From positions 1 through 62,693 of the forward strand of contig JAFUZO010000080.1 in NCBI GenBank assembly GCA_017476575.1: DNA of 62,693 bases. Reading direction: 5' to 3'. The DNA comes from Bacteroidales bacterium (GTDB lineage Bacteria > Bacteroidota > Bacteroidia > Bacteroidales > UBA932). The notes beneath the pieces are model-generated. The model was given only the letters and a program-made list of their open reading frames with translations, was not told the origin of the DNA and made no database searches. Shown here in pieces: positions 26,257-36,790 of this stretch (positions are counted from its first letter, which is position 1; each line of letters begins with the position of its first letter). Both the position numbers and the translations under genes were made by a program.

Positions 26257-27288
26257 ATGACACCCCGAAGAGGCCGGTCCTATACTTTCACCTATCCATC
26301 CTTCTTTTCCCGTTTCGGGCTCCGCGTATCTGCGGTCACCACGGTTGCATTCTTGCACCTGCCGGCCTTTTTTTCCGCCTGTTCCATCCCTCCCGATACA
26401 ACCCATCCGGATACAAAAGCACAAATTTATATACTCCGGACCGAAAAAACAAACTTGTGGAACCTCGACCTTTTCTTCTTCGAAGACGATTCCCTCGCCC
26501 GCCTCGATTCCTATCAACATCTCGCCGAGGCCAACCCGCGCCAGGTCGACGGCATCTCCTGCAATGGACCCAAGCGCATCGTCGCCCTGTCCGGCTTCCC
26601 GGACGACATCTATGCCTGGAGTGACATCCGGACCTATGGAAGCCTGGCCAGAAGAGCTTTCTGCCTGGAAAAGGAAAATCCCGGCAACCCGCTCCTTTAC
26701 GGAGAAGGGCGCGTCGCCGCCGGAATCACCCGCGCCGTCACCATCGTCCTGCAACCGGTCCTGGCCGAGGTCCGCATCCGGTCCCTTGCCTGTGACTTCA
26801 GCGACAGGCCCTATGCAGGGGCGGCCCTGGAGCATCCGCGTCTCTATCTCACCAACGTCAGCCGCGAATGCCATCCGCTCACGGCCGGTGAAGTCCCTTT
26901 TTCCTGGCTCAACACCGGCCGGCTGGACGAAGCGGCGACCGCCGCCCTACCCGTCCCGGAGATGGTGCTCCAAGAACTGGAAACCGGGATCGGAGCGACC
27001 CGGCTCCACCCGGACATCCGCCTCTACGCTTATCCCAACCCGGTCGTCGAAGAGATGTTCGGCCATCCTTTCACCCGGCTCGTCATCGAAGGCAGCATCG
27101 GCGGAACCACCTATTATTACCCTATCAACCTGGCCCGGCTGGAGGGAAACACAAGCCTGGCACTCGACATCACCCTGACCCGGACCGGTTCCCTGGACCC
27201 GGACATCCCGGTCTCTTCCGGCACCGTCCTCCTGGAGACCGATACCGTTCCATGGGAACAGCGGCCGGCCGCAACCGTCACTTTCTGA
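26257..27288 (+). CDS. FimB/Mfa2-like fimbrial lipoprotein
   Basis: About 343 residues with a lipoprotein signal (HLPAFFSACSIPP, lipobox F-S-A-C). The mature protein has the pattern of the FimB/Mfa2 anchor family: a short strand-rich region (IYILRTEKTNLWNLDLFFFE) followed by PKRIVALSGFPDDIYAW and a beta-sandwich half ending in TYYYPINLARLEGNTSLALD. Such proteins anchor or initiate type V pili. ATG 26257 is chosen because it follows the -7 box at a suitable distance; the frame opens at 26179. The next gene starts 3 nt after its stop. Confidence 0.7.
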   Translation: MTPRRGRSYTFTYPSFFSRFGLRVSAVTTVAFLHLPAFFSACSIPPDTTHPDTKAQIYILRTEKTNLWNLDLFFFEDDSLARLDSYQHLAEANPRQVDGISCNGPKRIVALSGFPDDIYAWSDIRTYGSLARRAFCLEKENPGNPLLYGEGRVAAGITRAVTIVLQPVLAEVRIRSLACDFSDRPYAGAALEHPRLYLTNVSRECHPLTAGEVPFSWLNTGRLDEAATAALPVPEMVLQELETGIGATRLHPDIRLYAYPNPVVEEMFGHPFTRLVIEGSIGGTTYYYPINLARLEGNTSLALDITLTRTGSLDPDIPVSSGTVLLETDTVPWEQRPAATVTF

Positions 27289-27291
27289 ATC

Positions 27292-28557
27292 ATGAAACCC
27301 ATCCTCCCCCTCTGCTTCCTGCTCCTCGGGTGCAGCTCCACCCTGCTGCCGGAAAGATGTGTTGAAACGGTCATCGTCCTCGATGCTGACCCAGGCTTCC
27401 GGACCAAGGCCCTGACGCCGGACGAAACCCGCATCTCCGATATCAACCTCCTCATCTTCAACGCCGCCGGACAGCTTGAAGAAAAGCGGTTCATCAGTGC
27501 CCGGCAGCTCGTTACCACGGACGGGAAGGTGCAGATGAGCGTTTCCCTGCTCAAAGACAGCCCGTATTCTTTCTATGCCTGCGCCAACCTCGGCTACGCC
27601 CTGCCCGTCCTTACCCGCGAAGGGATGCTCGACTACCGGTTCCATCTAGCCTATCCGGACGAATACAGCCGGGGCCTTCCCATGACCGCGGCACTGGAGG
27701 ACTGCATCGTCCATGAGGCGGGGCAGGTCACGCTGCCGCTCGTCCGCGCCATGGCCCGGATCGACCTCCGGATCGACCGGACGGCCCTGGAGGCCGACGT
27801 CCAATTCATCCCTCGGTCGGTCCGCATCGGAGGGTGTCCTTCCTCCGTCCGCCTCTTCGGTGAAAGCAAGGTGGAGTCGGCCGACGGGACCTTCACCAAC
27901 GGATTCACCCTCGGGTCCGGCGAACTCGACGCCCTCAACCGGGACCTCTCCCCCGGCCTCAGCCGCAGCGTCAGCCTCTACCTCCTCGAAAACCGGCAGG
28001 GAGACCTGCTGGAGCATGTCACCACGGACAGCGGCAAGGTCTTCACCGACGGACGCTACGGCGAGGTCTGCTCCTACATCGAACTCTGGGCAGAATACCA
28101 GTCGCCCCGATGGCATACCCTCCCGGGGCGGTATCTCGTCTACCGGTTCTACCTGGGAGAGAGTCTGGACAACTTCGACGTCCGCCGCAACACTTGCTAC
28201 GACATCATAGTCAAACCGGAAGGAAACGGGCTCACGGAAGACAGCTGGCGGGTGGACAAAGACGGTCTGGAGGCCGTCAAGCGGTTCGAACTGCATCCAG
28301 CCGCCTACAACGAATGCCGGAGCGGCGACAGCTTCCACCTCTGGTGCGACATCCTTCCCGAGGAGACACCCGTGACTATCGAACCGCTCGCCTACGACGA
28401 TGACGTGCGGGTAGCGGACCTCTACGACTACGATATCGACACCGACGGCCACGGTCTCACCATCCACACCCGCAAAGGCGGCACGGCCCTCGTCTACTTC
28501 AAGGCGGGCCCGCCTGTCGACCGCGACACCCTCGCCCTGCTCGTCATCGGACCCTGA
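27292..28557 (+). CDS. DUF4906-like fimbrial lipoprotein
   Basis: A 421-residue lipoprotein (MKPILPLCFLLLGCSSTLL, cysteine at residue 14). The features FRTKALTPDETRISDINLLIF, then PYSFYACANLGYAL and a long beta-rich C-terminus with FDVRRNTCYDIIVKP, resemble DUF4906 / minor fimbrial subunits of Bacteroidales type V pili. It is co-transcribed with the Mfa2-like gene. No major pilin lies with the pair, so it may use one encoded elsewhere. It converges on the Stealth gene with a 1-nt gap. Confidence 0.7.
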   Translation: MKPILPLCFLLLGCSSTLLPERCVETVIVLDADPGFRTKALTPDETRISDINLLIFNAAGQLEEKRFISARQLVTTDGKVQMSVSLLKDSPYSFYACANLGYALPVLTREGMLDYRFHLAYPDEYSRGLPMTAALEDCIVHEAGQVTLPLVRAMARIDLRIDRTALEADVQFIPRSVRIGGCPSSVRLFGESKVESADGTFTNGFTLGSGELDALNRDLSPGLSRSVSLYLLENRQGDLLEHVTTDSGKVFTDGRYGEVCSYIELWAEYQSPRWHTLPGRYLVYRFYLGESLDNFDVRRNTCYDIIVKPEGNGLTEDSWRVDKDGLEAVKRFELHPAAYNECRSGDSFHLWCDILPEETPVTIEPLAYDDDVRVADLYDYDIDTDGHGLTIHTRKGGTALVYFKAGPPVDRDTLALLVIGP

Positions 28558-28558
28558 A

Positions 28559-29521
28559 TCACAAGGCGATGTCCAGGCGGGAAGAAATCCAGGAGAGGAT
28601 GGTGCGGCGATCGTCCGGGGCGGCGAGATCCAGGGAGTTGAAACAGCAGAATTTGCAGTTTTCCCGACGCAAACGGGCCATTTTCCGCTCCACATAGCGG
28701 AACTTATGCTTCGGTTGCAGGAAGAAGAGACAACCTGCGGGCGATACGATGCGGCAACGTCCCTGTCGGTAGAGGGAAAGATACTGGAGCTCTTCGGTGC
28801 TGAACTGGTCTGCATCCCGGAAGCGATGGCGGATGTTCCGCACGAGCGATTCAGGATGGGCGGCAAACCACTGCTCATAGAAACTTCTCAACAACGGGCG
28901 CGGCGTATGGTCCAGCCGGAGGAACCAACCCTTCTGGCCCAGCATATCGGCCGCATGGAGCATGACCCCTTTGAACGTCACCTTCCGGCGTCCGTCCCGA
29001 CGAGGTTTGATGGCCCGGGTGAAACGGGCCCAAGGCAGGCTGTAACGCTCGGCATAGCAGACCGGCCACCCTTCCGGCGTGAAAAAGTCCGCCGGCGTCA
29101 CCGGGGCGGCAAGCATGAAATCGTCGTTGAGCATGATGAAATGCTCGGAGAGCCCGGGAATCCGCCATTGCATCGTCTCGATGGCGATAGAGTTGAACAC
29201 GGGAAGATAGTTCTCATACCCCGCGAAGACGACCTTGTGGTCCACGATTTCGACCGGGATGTACCCCTCGGGGAACTCCCGTTCCAGGAACGGCTCCAGA
29301 TGCGGATCCTGGCCGTCCGTGACGAGGAAGATCCTGCGGAGGAAAGGGGCGAAGCGGTTCAGGGAGGCGACGCACCAGAAAATCTCGCCGAGGCTGGCAT
29401 AACGGGTGTCGCCGGCCACGTCTTGCCGCGAAAAGACAGACGCCGCTCCGAAAGCCTGCATCCGCTGCCGATGGGATGGATCGTTTCCGTCCACCCAGGT
29501 AATGACTGCATCGATTTCCAT
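28559..29521 (-). CDS. Stealth-family sugar-phosphate transferase (1)
   Basis: A 320-residue protein of the Stealth family, which transfers hexose-1-phosphate to make phosphodiester-linked cell-surface glycans. Conserved region 1 is at the N-terminus (IDAVITWVDGNDPSH), region 2 is RYASLGEIFWCVASLNRFAP through MQWRIPGLSEHFIMLNDDFM, and the later region holds DHTPRPLLRSFYEQW. It is divergent from the first glycosyltransferase, with back-to-back promoters in the 79-bp gap. A second Stealth gene lies on the far side of the two glycosyltransferases. Confidence 0.85.
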   Translation of the reverse strand: MEIDAVITWVDGNDPSHRQRMQAFGAASVFSRQDVAGDTRYASLGEIFWCVASLNRFAPFLRRIFLVTDGQDPHLEPFLEREFPEGYIPVEIVDHKVVFAGYENYLPVFNSIAIETMQWRIPGLSEHFIMLNDDFMLAAPVTPADFFTPEGWPVCYAERYSLPWARFTRAIKPRRDGRRKVTFKGVMLHAADMLGQKGWFLRLDHTPRPLLRSFYEQWFAAHPESLVRNIRHRFRDADQFSTEELQYLSLYRQGRCRIVSPAGCLFFLQPKHKFRYVERKMARLRRENCKFCCFNSLDLAAPDDRRTILSWISSRLDIAL

Positions 29522-29546
29522 ATATCCGACCCGACACGATTATATG

Positions 29547-29583
29547 CAAATATACAATTATTCCTGAAAAAGCCGTATATTTG
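29547..29583. promoter_or_regulatory. Back-to-back divergent promoters, Stealth 1 / glycosyltransferase 1
   Basis: TATATTTG on the minus strand (29554-29547) faces the Stealth gene; TATATTTG on the plus strand (29576-29583) faces the glycosyltransferase. The -33 region of each overlaps the other promoter, so they may compete. Confidence 0.65.
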
Positions 29584-29600
29584 CCCTAAAAGAACAACAC

Positions 29601-30647
29601 ATGATCCTTTTCGACTGCGAACGGATGCGGAAACCGTTCGCCGGGAAATATACCTATTGCAAAAGCCTGGCTGAAGCCTTGGTCCGGGAATCCAACCGCA
29701 GGAACGAACCGCTCGGCCTGTACTTTCCGCCCAAGGCAGGCCCTTTTCTAGAGGACTTCTACCATCTGGACTGGAACAGGTGCCACCAGTTCTGGCTCCC
29801 GCTCGGAAAGGACATCCGCTTGTTCCACTCCGCCTCCCCTATCTCCAAATACTACCCCCGTTTCTCACGGGTTCCCGTCCTGACGACCATCCACGACCTG
29901 AATTTTCTCCATTACGATATGGATCCGCGGAAAAAGCGGCAGGATGCCAGCCGGACCCAGGCGGCCTTCCGACGTTCCGCACGCATCGTCACCATCTCCG
30001 AAGATGCCCGGAACGATATCCTGGCCCACTATGACTGCACCGGGAAGACCATCGACGTCATCTATAACGGGGTCGACCGGTACGAAGGGCCCGTCACCAC
30101 CCCGGAAAGGGTTCCTGACGGGCCGTTCCTCCTGTCGGTCTGCCGGGTCACCCGCTCCAAGAACCTCCAGACCCTGCCCGCCCTGCTGGAAAAGAACGAC
30201 CTCCGCCTTGTCATCGTCGGAAAAGACATGAAGGACGGCCATGTCGGAGAGATCCTGCAGGAAGCCGGAAGATGGGGCGTCCGGGACCGGGTCATCCTCA
30301 CGGGCGGGGTACCGGAAGCCGAGAAGCACTGGTATCTGCAACATTGCGAGGCCTTCCTCTTCCCTTCCCTGGCCGAAGGGTTCGGGCTGCCCGTCGTGGA
30401 AGCCATGCTGTACGGCAAGCCGGTCTTCTGTTCGGACCGGACCTCGCTGCCGGAAGTCGGCGGCCCTTTCGCCTTCTACTTCAACCACGATTTCGAGCCC
30501 AGGGCCATGCAGGAGGAATTCGGAAGCGGGATGTCCGCCTTCGCAGCGGGAACCGTCGACAAGGCTGCCATGCTCGCGCATGCCCGGTCCTTCTCTTGGG
30601 AGAATGCTGCCCGCCGATATTACGATATTTATGAACAGATGATATAA
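29601..30647 (+). CDS. Glycosyltransferase family 4 (1)
   Basis: A 348-residue GT-B glycosyltransferase. It begins [19 protein letters not shown] (acceptor domain), has TTIHDLNFLHYD and IYNGVDRYEGPV at the domain junction, and the nucleotide-sugar site EGFGLPVVEAMLYGKPVF with the paired glutamates of family 4. It is cytosolic or membrane-peripheral; donor unknown. It shares most motifs with the next gene, 21 nt downstream, so they are tandem paralogues. Confidence 0.88.
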   Translation: MILFDCERMRKPFAGKYTYCKSLAEALVRESNRRNEPLGLYFPPKAGPFLEDFYHLDWNRCHQFWLPLGKDIRLFHSASPISKYYPRFSRVPVLTTIHDLNFLHYDMDPRKKRQDASRTQAAFRRSARIVTISEDARNDILAHYDCTGKTIDVIYNGVDRYEGPVTTPERVPDGPFLLSVCRVTRSKNLQTLPALLEKNDLRLVIVGKDMKDGHVGEILQEAGRWGVRDRVILTGGVPEAEKHWYLQHCEAFLFPSLAEGFGLPVVEAMLYGKPVFCSDRTSLPEVGGPFAFYFNHDFEPRAMQEEFGSGMSAFAAGTVDKAAMLAHARSFSWENAARRYYDIYEQMI

Positions 30648-30668
30648 TCTGCCCAAAAACGACAACCT

Positions 30669-31721
30669 ATGATCCTATTCGACTGCGAACGGATGCGCTA
30701 CCCTTACAGTGGATTCTACTCCTATTCCGTCCATCTGGCAAGGGCCCTCATCAGCGAAAGTGCATTCCATACCGAGCCCGTGGGCATCTACCTTCCCCGG
30801 GCAGCCCGGCTTTGCTTCCCGGAAGACATTCCTACACAGGAGTGGCACCACTTTGACAAGCATTTCATGCTGTTCAACCGCCATGTCAAACTCTTCCATG
30901 CCTCGAACCAGCTTTCCCGGTACATCCCGCGCCGGTTCCGCATGAAAGTACTGACCACGGTCCACGACCTGAACTACCTGCACACGGACCTGCCCGAGAA
31001 GTCGCAAAGGAACTTCCACCTGCGGACCCGGCATGCCATCCGCAATTCCAACCGGATTGTCGCCATCTCGGAGTTCGCCCGGCAGGATATCCTGGAACAT
31101 TATAAGCTGGGGGACCGCCCCGTCGATGTCGTCCACAATGGAATCGACCGGTACGGAGGTCCCCTCACCGCACCGGAAACGATTCCTGAAGGACCGTTCC
31201 TGCTTTCGCTCTGCCGGGTGGTCCTGTCCAAGAACCTCCAGACCCTGCCCGCCCTCCTGGAGAAGAACGACTTCCGTCTCGTCATCGCGGGTCAGGAAGG
31301 AAAGGACGATTCAAGCCATGCCGCCATCCTGCAGGAAGCGGAGAGATGGGGCGTATCCGACCGGATCCTTTTCACCGGAGCGGTCGATGAACCGGTCAAG
31401 CACTGGTACTTGCAACATTGCGAGGCCTTCCTTTTCCCCTCCCTGGCCGAAGGGTTCGGACTTCCGGCCCTGGAGGCCATGCAATACCACAAACCCGTCT
31501 TCTGCTCGGACCGGACTTCCCTCCCCGAAGTATGCGGCGACTGTGCTTTCTACTTCAACCACGATTTCGAACCGCGAGCCATGCAGGAGGAGTTCGAAGC
31601 CGGCATGGCGGCCTTTGCTGCGGGGGCCATTCCGCCGGAAAAGATGCAGGTTCATCTCGACCGGTTCACTTGGGAACGGGCGGCCCGGCAATACTACGCG
31701 ATCTACGAGCAGATGTTATAG
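30669..31721 (+). CDS. Glycosyltransferase family 4 (2)
   Basis: A 350-residue paralogue of the preceding enzyme, with the same start ([19 protein letters not shown]), [13 protein letters not shown] and [18 protein letters not shown]. The first hundred residues diverge most, which suggests a different acceptor sugar. Its 3' end overlaps the convergent second Stealth gene by 6 nt. Confidence 0.88.
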   Translation: MILFDCERMRYPYSGFYSYSVHLARALISESAFHTEPVGIYLPRAARLCFPEDIPTQEWHHFDKHFMLFNRHVKLFHASNQLSRYIPRRFRMKVLTTVHDLNYLHTDLPEKSQRNFHLRTRHAIRNSNRIVAISEFARQDILEHYKLGDRPVDVVHNGIDRYGGPLTAPETIPEGPFLLSLCRVVLSKNLQTLPALLEKNDFRLVIAGQEGKDDSSHAAILQEAERWGVSDRILFTGAVDEPVKHWYLQHCEAFLFPSLAEGFGLPALEAMQYHKPVFCSDRTSLPEVCGDCAFYFNHDFEPRAMQEEFEAGMAAFAAGAIPPEKMQVHLDRFTWERAARQYYAIYEQML

Positions 31722-32591
31722 TTCGAAGCGGGACTTTCCCGGAAAATGCCGGGGAAAGGCGTCCTGCAGGATAGCGTGATAGGTCTTGTACTGGGCCTCC
31801 GTCAACCGGACATCGTTGATGCAGACCAGCTTCCGCGTCGGACACGACAGGAAGCCGGCCAAGGTGCCGGCAGTGGTCGAGGCCAGGGAGAGATGCTTGT
31901 TGGAAATCCGTCGTGAAACAGCCTGCCCGCTATGGTACAGATAATCCAGGAACAGATACTGGTTCAGGTTACAGGCTTCCCGCAGAGGCGTCAGCGACCG
32001 GAGGATTTCCGGTTCCAGAAGGTCGAATACCTCTTCAGAGGCACTGCGGAGCATCGGCGAACAGGTATGCTGGGGCCGGAGGAACCAATACGAGGACGGC
32101 ATCCGGAGCGCACGCCGGGCCATGCGGTCCGCATTGCGGGTCTGCTGTTTGTACAGCCCTGTCACCAGCAGGTGGCGGGAAAAACCCATCGCACATTTCC
32201 CGTCGACGAAGAAATCATCCTCCCGACAGTCCATCACGGGAAACATGTCATCATTGAAATACAGGAACCGTTCTGACAAGCCGGGAATCCGGTGCAGGAA
32301 CATTTCGATGGTCGTACTGTTGAAAGTCGGCAGGTATTCCGCCGGGATGATGTCCCGGTGCAGGACCACCTTCAGTGCATCCGAAGCCCAGGAAGGTATC
32401 TGGCTTTCCCTGGCGACGACGAGGTAGACGTTCTCCACGAAGGGCATGTGGGTCTCGATGCCGCGGAGGAGATACCTGAGGGTTCCCCAATCACGGAAAC
32501 GCTTGGCCATGACCGGTTCATGCAGAAGGGCCCGGTAGTCCTCCAGCCAGAGCGGGTCCTGCCCGTCTACGTAAGTGATGATGGCATCCAT
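31716..32591 (-). CDS. Stealth-family sugar-phosphate transferase (2)
   Basis: A 291-residue Stealth protein, shorter and divergent from the first. Region 1 is [15 protein letters not shown], region 2 is [20 protein letters not shown] through [20 protein letters not shown], and region 3 has [18 protein letters not shown]. It starts 3 nt after the uvrA stop on the same strand, so it is probably transcribed with the NusG-like gene and uvrA rather than with the glycosyltransferases it faces. Confidence 0.85.
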   Translation of the reverse strand: MDAIITYVDGQDPLWLEDYRALLHEPVMAKRFRDWGTLRYLLRGIETHMPFVENVYLVVARESQIPSWASDALKVVLHRDIIPAEYLPTFNSTTIEMFLHRIPGLSERFLYFNDDMFPVMDCREDDFFVDGKCAMGFSRHLLVTGLYKQQTRNADRMARRALRMPSSYWFLRPQHTCSPMLRSASEEVFDLLEPEILRSLTPLREACNLNQYLFLDYLYHSGQAVSRRISNKHLSLASTTAGTLAGFLSCPTRKLVCINDVRLTEAQYKTYHAILQDAFPRHFPGKSRFEL

Positions 32592-32594
32592 AAT

Positions 32595-35396
32595 CTAGTG
32601 CAGATAGTGTGCGGTGAATGTGGTTCCGTCAGCGGCCAGCTGCTCGGGCGTACCTGCGAAAACGACCTCACCGCCATGGTCGCCGGCATCCGGCCCGAGG
32701 TCGATGATCCAGTCGGCACTCCGGATGACATCGAGGTTATGCTCCACGACCAGGACGGTATGCCCCTTCGAGAGCAGTACATCGAAGCATTTCAGCAGTT
32801 TCTCCACGTCGTATGAATGCAGGCCCGTGGTCGGTTCGTCGAACATGAACAGAATACGCTCCTTGCCGGGACGGTCTTCTGAAAGGCTCAGGAAATAAGC
32901 CAGTTTGATCCGCTGGCTCTCACCGCCCGAAAGGGTACTGGACGGCTGGCCGAGTTTGATGTATCCCAGGCCGACGTCGACGAGCGGGCGGAGTTTCGCA
33001 GCGATTTGCCGGGCGGCCCCGTCGGACTGTGCCCCGAAGAAGGCAATGGCTTCTTCAACGCTCATATTGAGGATATCGTCGATGTTCTTCTCCTGGTAAC
33101 GGACCTCCAGGATTTCGGGCTTGAAACGCTTGCCGCCGCAGGACTCGCAGACCATCGTGACATCAGCCATGAACTGCATGCCGATCTTTACGAAGCCGTC
33201 GCCCTGACATTCCGGGCAGCGTCCGCCCTCTTGGTTGAAGGAGAAGTAAGACGGCGTGAACCCGTTGATTTTCGCGAACTGCTGTTCGCTGAGGAGCTTC
33301 CGGATGTCGTCGTAGACCTTGAGATAGGTGACGGCATTGGAGCGGGACGACTTGCCGATAGGGTTCTGGTCCACATACTCGACGCGGGTGATACGGTCCA
33401 GGTTGCCCGAAAGGCCCTTGAAGGTGCCGGGCAGGTCGCCCGTCTCATAAAGGCGGCGGTGCAGGGCCGGATAGAGGATATCGCCCACGAGGGACGACTT
33501 GCCGCTACCGCTCACCCCGCTCACGACCGTAAGGACGTTCAGCGGAAACTGCACGTCGATGTCCTTGAGGTTGTTCTGCATCGCCCCGTTCACGGTGATC
33601 GAATAGGTCCAGGTGCGCTTCTCCCGGCGGTACGGCTGCCGGGTACCGGTGAGATACCGGAGGGTCAGCGACGCTTTCTCATCGGCGGGCGTCTGCTGCC
33701 CGACGACACCCTGGAAGACGACTTCCCCACCGTTGACCCCGGCTTTCGGGCCCATGTCGATGAGCAGGTCCGCCGCCCGGATGATCTCGGGGTCGTGTTC
33801 GACGACGACGACCGTGTTTCCGATGTCCCGGAGACGCCGGAGCACGGCAATGAGACGGTCCGTGTCGCGCGGATGCAGGCCGATGGACGGCTCGTCCAGG
33901 ATGTACATGGATCCGACCAGGGAACTGCCGAGTGCCGTGACGAGATGGATGCGCTGGCTTTCGCCGCCGGACAGGGTATTCATGGTCCGGTCCAAGGTGA
34001 GGTAGCTCAGTCCTACATCCTGGATACACTGGAGACGGTAGGTGATCTCTTCAATGGCCTTGCCGGCGACACCCCGCTCATAATCCGTGAGTTCCAAGTT
34101 CCGGAAGAAATCCAGCAGCCCCTCCACATTCATGGAAAGCAGCTGATGGATGTTCTGTCCGCCGACCCGCACATACAGGGCCTCCGGGCGCAAACGGCTC
34201 CCCCCGCATGCATGGCAGGTCGTCCGGCCTGAATAGCGGCTCAGCATATATTTGTACTGGATCTTGTAGCGGTTGGCCTCGACCCATTCGAAGAATTCGT
34301 TGATGCCGCAGATGGTGGTCTCGTCATGCCCCTTGCTGCGGGCTTCCCACAGGGTACGTTTCTGTTCTTCTGTCAGCTTGCAGTAGGGCTCGAAGACAGG
34401 AAGGCCGTAGCGGTCCGCGTTCTTGACCACGAGGTCCTTGAACCAGCTCATCTTCTCACCCCGCCAGCAGGCGATGGCGCCCTCGTAGATACTCTTGGTC
34501 TTGTCCGGCACGACCAGGTCCTCGCTGATGCCGATGATCTTGCCGAGGCCGCCGCAGACAGGGCAGGCGCCGAGCGGACTGTTGAACGAGAACAGGTATT
34601 CGTCCGGCTCCCGGAACGTCATCCCATCCCGCTCGAAACGGGAGCAGAAGCGTAAGAAACGGTCTCCGGCAACCGCCATGTCTCCGTTTCCCTTGTCGAA
34701 GGCGGCCTGGACGGAAGTATGGAGACGGGTACGGAGGTCCGGGTCGTCCTCCCCCGTCGTCCGGGCGCGGTCCACGAGCAGCCACAGGTCGTCCGGGTAA
34801 TTCCCGTCCATCTGCAGGACCTCTTCGATCTGCAAGGGCTTTTCCGACGTGGTATCAAACAGACGGCTGTATCCTTCTTCTTTCAAGGAGAGCATGCATT
34901 CGACCCGGTCCTGACGGAGTTTCCAGCCGATGTCCGCGATAATATAGACCGTATGGGGCTGCCCGTCGAAAACGGCATCCAGGACATCCTGGACTGTATG
35001 TGCTTTGACCTCCTCGCCGCTGACCGGCGAATAGGTATGGCCGATGCGGGCGAACAGGAGGCGGAGGTAGTCGTAGATCTCTGTCGTCGTCGCAACAGTC
35101 GAGCGCGGGTTCTTGACGTTGACCTTCTGCTCGATGGCGATAGCCGGCGGGATGCCTTCGATCATCTCCACGTCCGGCTTGGCCATCCTGCCCAGGAACT
35201 GCCTCGCGTATGAAGAGAGGCTTTCGGCGAAGCGGCGCTGTCCCTCCGCGAAGAGGGTGTCGAACGCCAGCGAGGACTTCCCGCTGCCCGAGATGCCCGT
35301 AATGACCACGAACCGGTTCCTCGGGATCTCGACGGTGATGTCCTTGAGGTTGTTGACCCGTGCCTTGCGTATGATGATGTTACCTTCAGTCGGCAT
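32595..35396 (-). CDS. uvrA: Excinuclease ABC subunit A
   Basis: A 933-residue DNA-damage sensor of nucleotide excision repair. Two ABC modules are visible: Walker A GISGSGKS at residues 34-41 and [13 protein letters not shown] in the second half, signatures [12 protein letters not shown] and [12 protein letters not shown], and Walker B regions [12 protein letters not shown] and [11 protein letters not shown]. Zinc-type cysteines occur in [34 protein letters not shown] and [14 protein letters not shown]. It lies 14 nt downstream of the NusG-like gene and 3 nt upstream of the Stealth gene, an unusual operon context for uvrA. Confidence 0.96.
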   Translation of the reverse strand: MPTEGNIIIRKARVNNLKDITVEIPRNRFVVITGISGSGKSSLAFDTLFAEGQRRFAESLSSYARQFLGRMAKPDVEMIEGIPPAIAIEQKVNVKNPRSTVATTTEIYDYLRLLFARIGHTYSPVSGEEVKAHTVQDVLDAVFDGQPHTVYIIADIGWKLRQDRVECMLSLKEEGYSRLFDTTSEKPLQIEEVLQMDGNYPDDLWLLVDRARTTGEDDPDLRTRLHTSVQAAFDKGNGDMAVAGDRFLRFCSRFERDGMTFREPDEYLFSFNSPLGACPVCGGLGKIIGISEDLVVPDKTKSIYEGAIACWRGEKMSWFKDLVVKNADRYGLPVFEPYCKLTEEQKRTLWEARSKGHDETTICGINEFFEWVEANRYKIQYKYMLSRYSGRTTCHACGGSRLRPEALYVRVGGQNIHQLLSMNVEGLLDFFRNLELTDYERGVAGKAIEEITYRLQCIQDVGLSYLTLDRTMNTLSGGESQRIHLVTALGSSLVGSMYILDEPSIGLHPRDTDRLIAVLRRLRDIGNTVVVVEHDPEIIRAADLLIDMGPKAGVNGGEVVFQGVVGQQTPADEKASLTLRYLTGTRQPYRREKRTWTYSITVNGAMQNNLKDIDVQFPLNVLTVVSGVSGSGKSSLVGDILYPALHRRLYETGDLPGTFKGLSGNLDRITRVEYVDQNPIGKSSRSNAVTYLKVYDDIRKLLSEQQFAKINGFTPSYFSFNQEGGRCPECQGDGFVKIGMQFMADVTMVCESCGGKRFKPEILEVRYQEKNIDDILNMSVEEAIAFFGAQSDGAARQIAAKLRPLVDVGLGYIKLGQPSSTLSGGESQRIKLAYFLSLSEDRPGKERILFMFDEPTTGLHSYDVEKLLKCFDVLLSKGHTVLVVEHNLDVIRSADWIIDLGPDAGDHGGEVVFAGTPEQLAADGTTFTAHYLH

Positions 35397-35410
35397 AGCG
35401 TTGCATTCAA

Positions 35411-36010
35411 TTATTCCTGCACCTTCTCAAGGAACTGGGGCGGGATATAGGAGGTAGCGACAGCGATGAAGCCTTCGATGGCCACAAGCAGGCGCCGGTC
35501 TTTCCGGATGCGCCGGATATAGCCTTCCGTGCCTTTGAGAGGGCCCTCCGTGACGCGGACCTTGTCGCCCTTCTTGTAGCGCGTCATGTCCTCATCGCTG
35601 AAAAATTCCAGCCCTTCGACCCCGGACGACGTGACCATGCGGAACATGGCCATCTGCTTCTCCGGGATGACAGCGGGCTGTTTCCAGTCCGGCGTCATGT
35701 AAACGAAGCCCTTGCCTTCCAATGCCTTGCGGATGGTCTGGATTCCCTCCTGGTCCGCCCGGGCGAAAAGGAGGGAAGTCACCACCGGCTGCCGCTTGAA
35801 GATGACAGGACCAGCCTGGATGTACTGGTTGTCGGCGCGTCCGTCGTCCAAGATCGCCAGACGGCGCGCCACCCTCAGGTGCTCTTCCCCTCGGAGTTGC
35901 ACCCGCTGGACCGGCAGGTAGGTCTCGAAACCCATGCCGCCGAGCAGGTCCTCGAACTCAAAGACCTTGTTGTAGAAAATCTTCAGCGCATACCAATGCA
36001 AGCCTTCCAT
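35411..36010 (-). CDS. UpxY/NusG-like transcription antitermination factor
   Basis: A 199-residue NusG paralogue: N-terminal NGN domain ([21 protein letters not shown] ... [12 protein letters not shown]) and a C-terminal KOW segment ([21 protein letters not shown]). Such specialised NusG proteins (UpxY, LoaP) let RNA polymerase read through terminators in long polysaccharide operons and are normally the first gene of the locus. ATG 36010 is chosen; the frame extends to 36061 through the promoter. It leads a unit with uvrA and a Stealth gene, which gives it a glycan link. Confidence 0.85.
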   Translation of the reverse strand: MEGLHWYALKIFYNKVFEFEDLLGGMGFETYLPVQRVQLRGEEHLRVARRLAILDDGRADNQYIQAGPVIFKRQPVVTSLLFARADQEGIQTIRKALEGKGFVYMTPDWKQPAVIPEKQMAMFRMVTSSGVEGLEFFSDEDMTRYKKGDKVRVTEGPLKGTEGYIRRIRKDRRLLVAIEGFIAVATSYIPPQFLEKVQE

Positions 36011-36030
36011 GCGTTTCCGGATAAGGGACC

Positions 36031-36061
36031 CAAAGTTAAGATATTTTGTCGAGATTGCCAA
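36031..36061 (-). promoter_or_regulatory. Promoter for NusG-like gene
   Basis: On the minus strand TTG at 36061-36059, 20-bp spacer, TAACTTTG at 36038-36031, 20 nt before the ATG. A single TGTCGCATT (minus strand, 36081-36073) lies 34 nt further upstream. Confidence 0.7.
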
Positions 36062-36245
36062 CTTTCAACGAAAATGCGACATTTTGACATATATTTATGC
36101 CAAAATGGCAAAAATAACTGCCATTATGTCTACTTTTTGACCATTTTGAACGACGGCCCCACTTTTGCCTTTTTCTCGGCGGAGCGCTTGTCGAAGACAG
36201 GGCTCCGGAAAGAATGTAAAACTTAAAAGATAGGAGATTTCAACC

Positions 36246-36677
36246 ATGTTACCTGCAAGACGAAACAACCAGAACTGGCTTCCGGACTTTTTCAACGATT
36301 TCTTCGACAATCCTTGGATGGACCGTCCGAAAGCGACCGCACCGGCCATCAACGTCATCGAGACCGCGGAAGGTTATGACCTCGAACTTGCTGCTCCGGG
36401 CATGACCAAGGAAGACTTCAGCATCCACATCGACGAACAGGGCGACCTGGTCATCAACATGGAGAAGAAAGTCGAGAACAAGGAAGAAGGCCGCAAGGGT
36501 CACTACCTCCGCCGCGAGTTCTCTTACACCAAGTTCCAGCAGACCATGCTGCTCCCGGACGACGCCGAGCGCGAAGGTATCGCGGCCAAGGTCGAGAACG
36601 GTGTCCTGACCGTCAACATCCCGAAGGTCCGCAAGCCCCAGGTCGATGAAACCAGGAAGGTCATCGAAATCCAGTAA
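36246..36677 (+). CDS. Hsp20-family small heat-shock protein
   Basis: A 143-residue alpha-crystallin-type chaperone that holds unfolding proteins. The N-terminal arm (PDFFNDFFDNPWMDRP) precedes the alpha-crystallin domain (APAINVIETAEGYDLELAAPGM, LRREFSYTKFQQTMLLPDD, GVLTVNIPK with the usual G-x-L). The upstream 180 bp is AT-rich with a TGCCA-aaa-TGGCA palindrome (36097-36109) that may be regulatory. Confidence 0.93.
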   Translation: MLPARRNNQNWLPDFFNDFFDNPWMDRPKATAPAINVIETAEGYDLELAAPGMTKEDFSIHIDEQGDLVINMEKKVENKEEGRKGHYLRREFSYTKFQQTMLLPDDAEREGIAAKVENGVLTVNIPKVRKPQVDETRKVIEIQ

Positions 36678-36691
36678 ACCTTTTTACCCCT

Positions 36692-36730
36692 GAACCGGGC
36701 CCGTCCGTCGGCGGACCCGGTTCATTTTTT
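36692..36730 (+). terminator. Terminator of Hsp20 gene
   Basis: GAACCGGG / CCCGGTTC outer stem, inner TCCG-TCGG-CGGA hairpin with a 4-nt bulge, then a run of six T. Confidence 0.88.
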
Positions 36731-36790
36731 GTCCGTCCTGCCCGATCCGGCCGGGCTTCTCTTTTTTCAAAAAAATTTCATTCCGGCCCT

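Noticed and set aside
36073..36081. A third TGTCGCAT site upstream of the NusG-like gene
   Set aside because: Only one clear half-site, spacing to the -7 box is 34 bp, and this promoter has a normal TTG.
36097..36115. Sigma-54-like spacing (TGGC ... TGCC) upstream of hsp20
   Set aside because: The GG-GC distance is one base too long and the context is AT-rich; only the TGCCA palindrome is noted.
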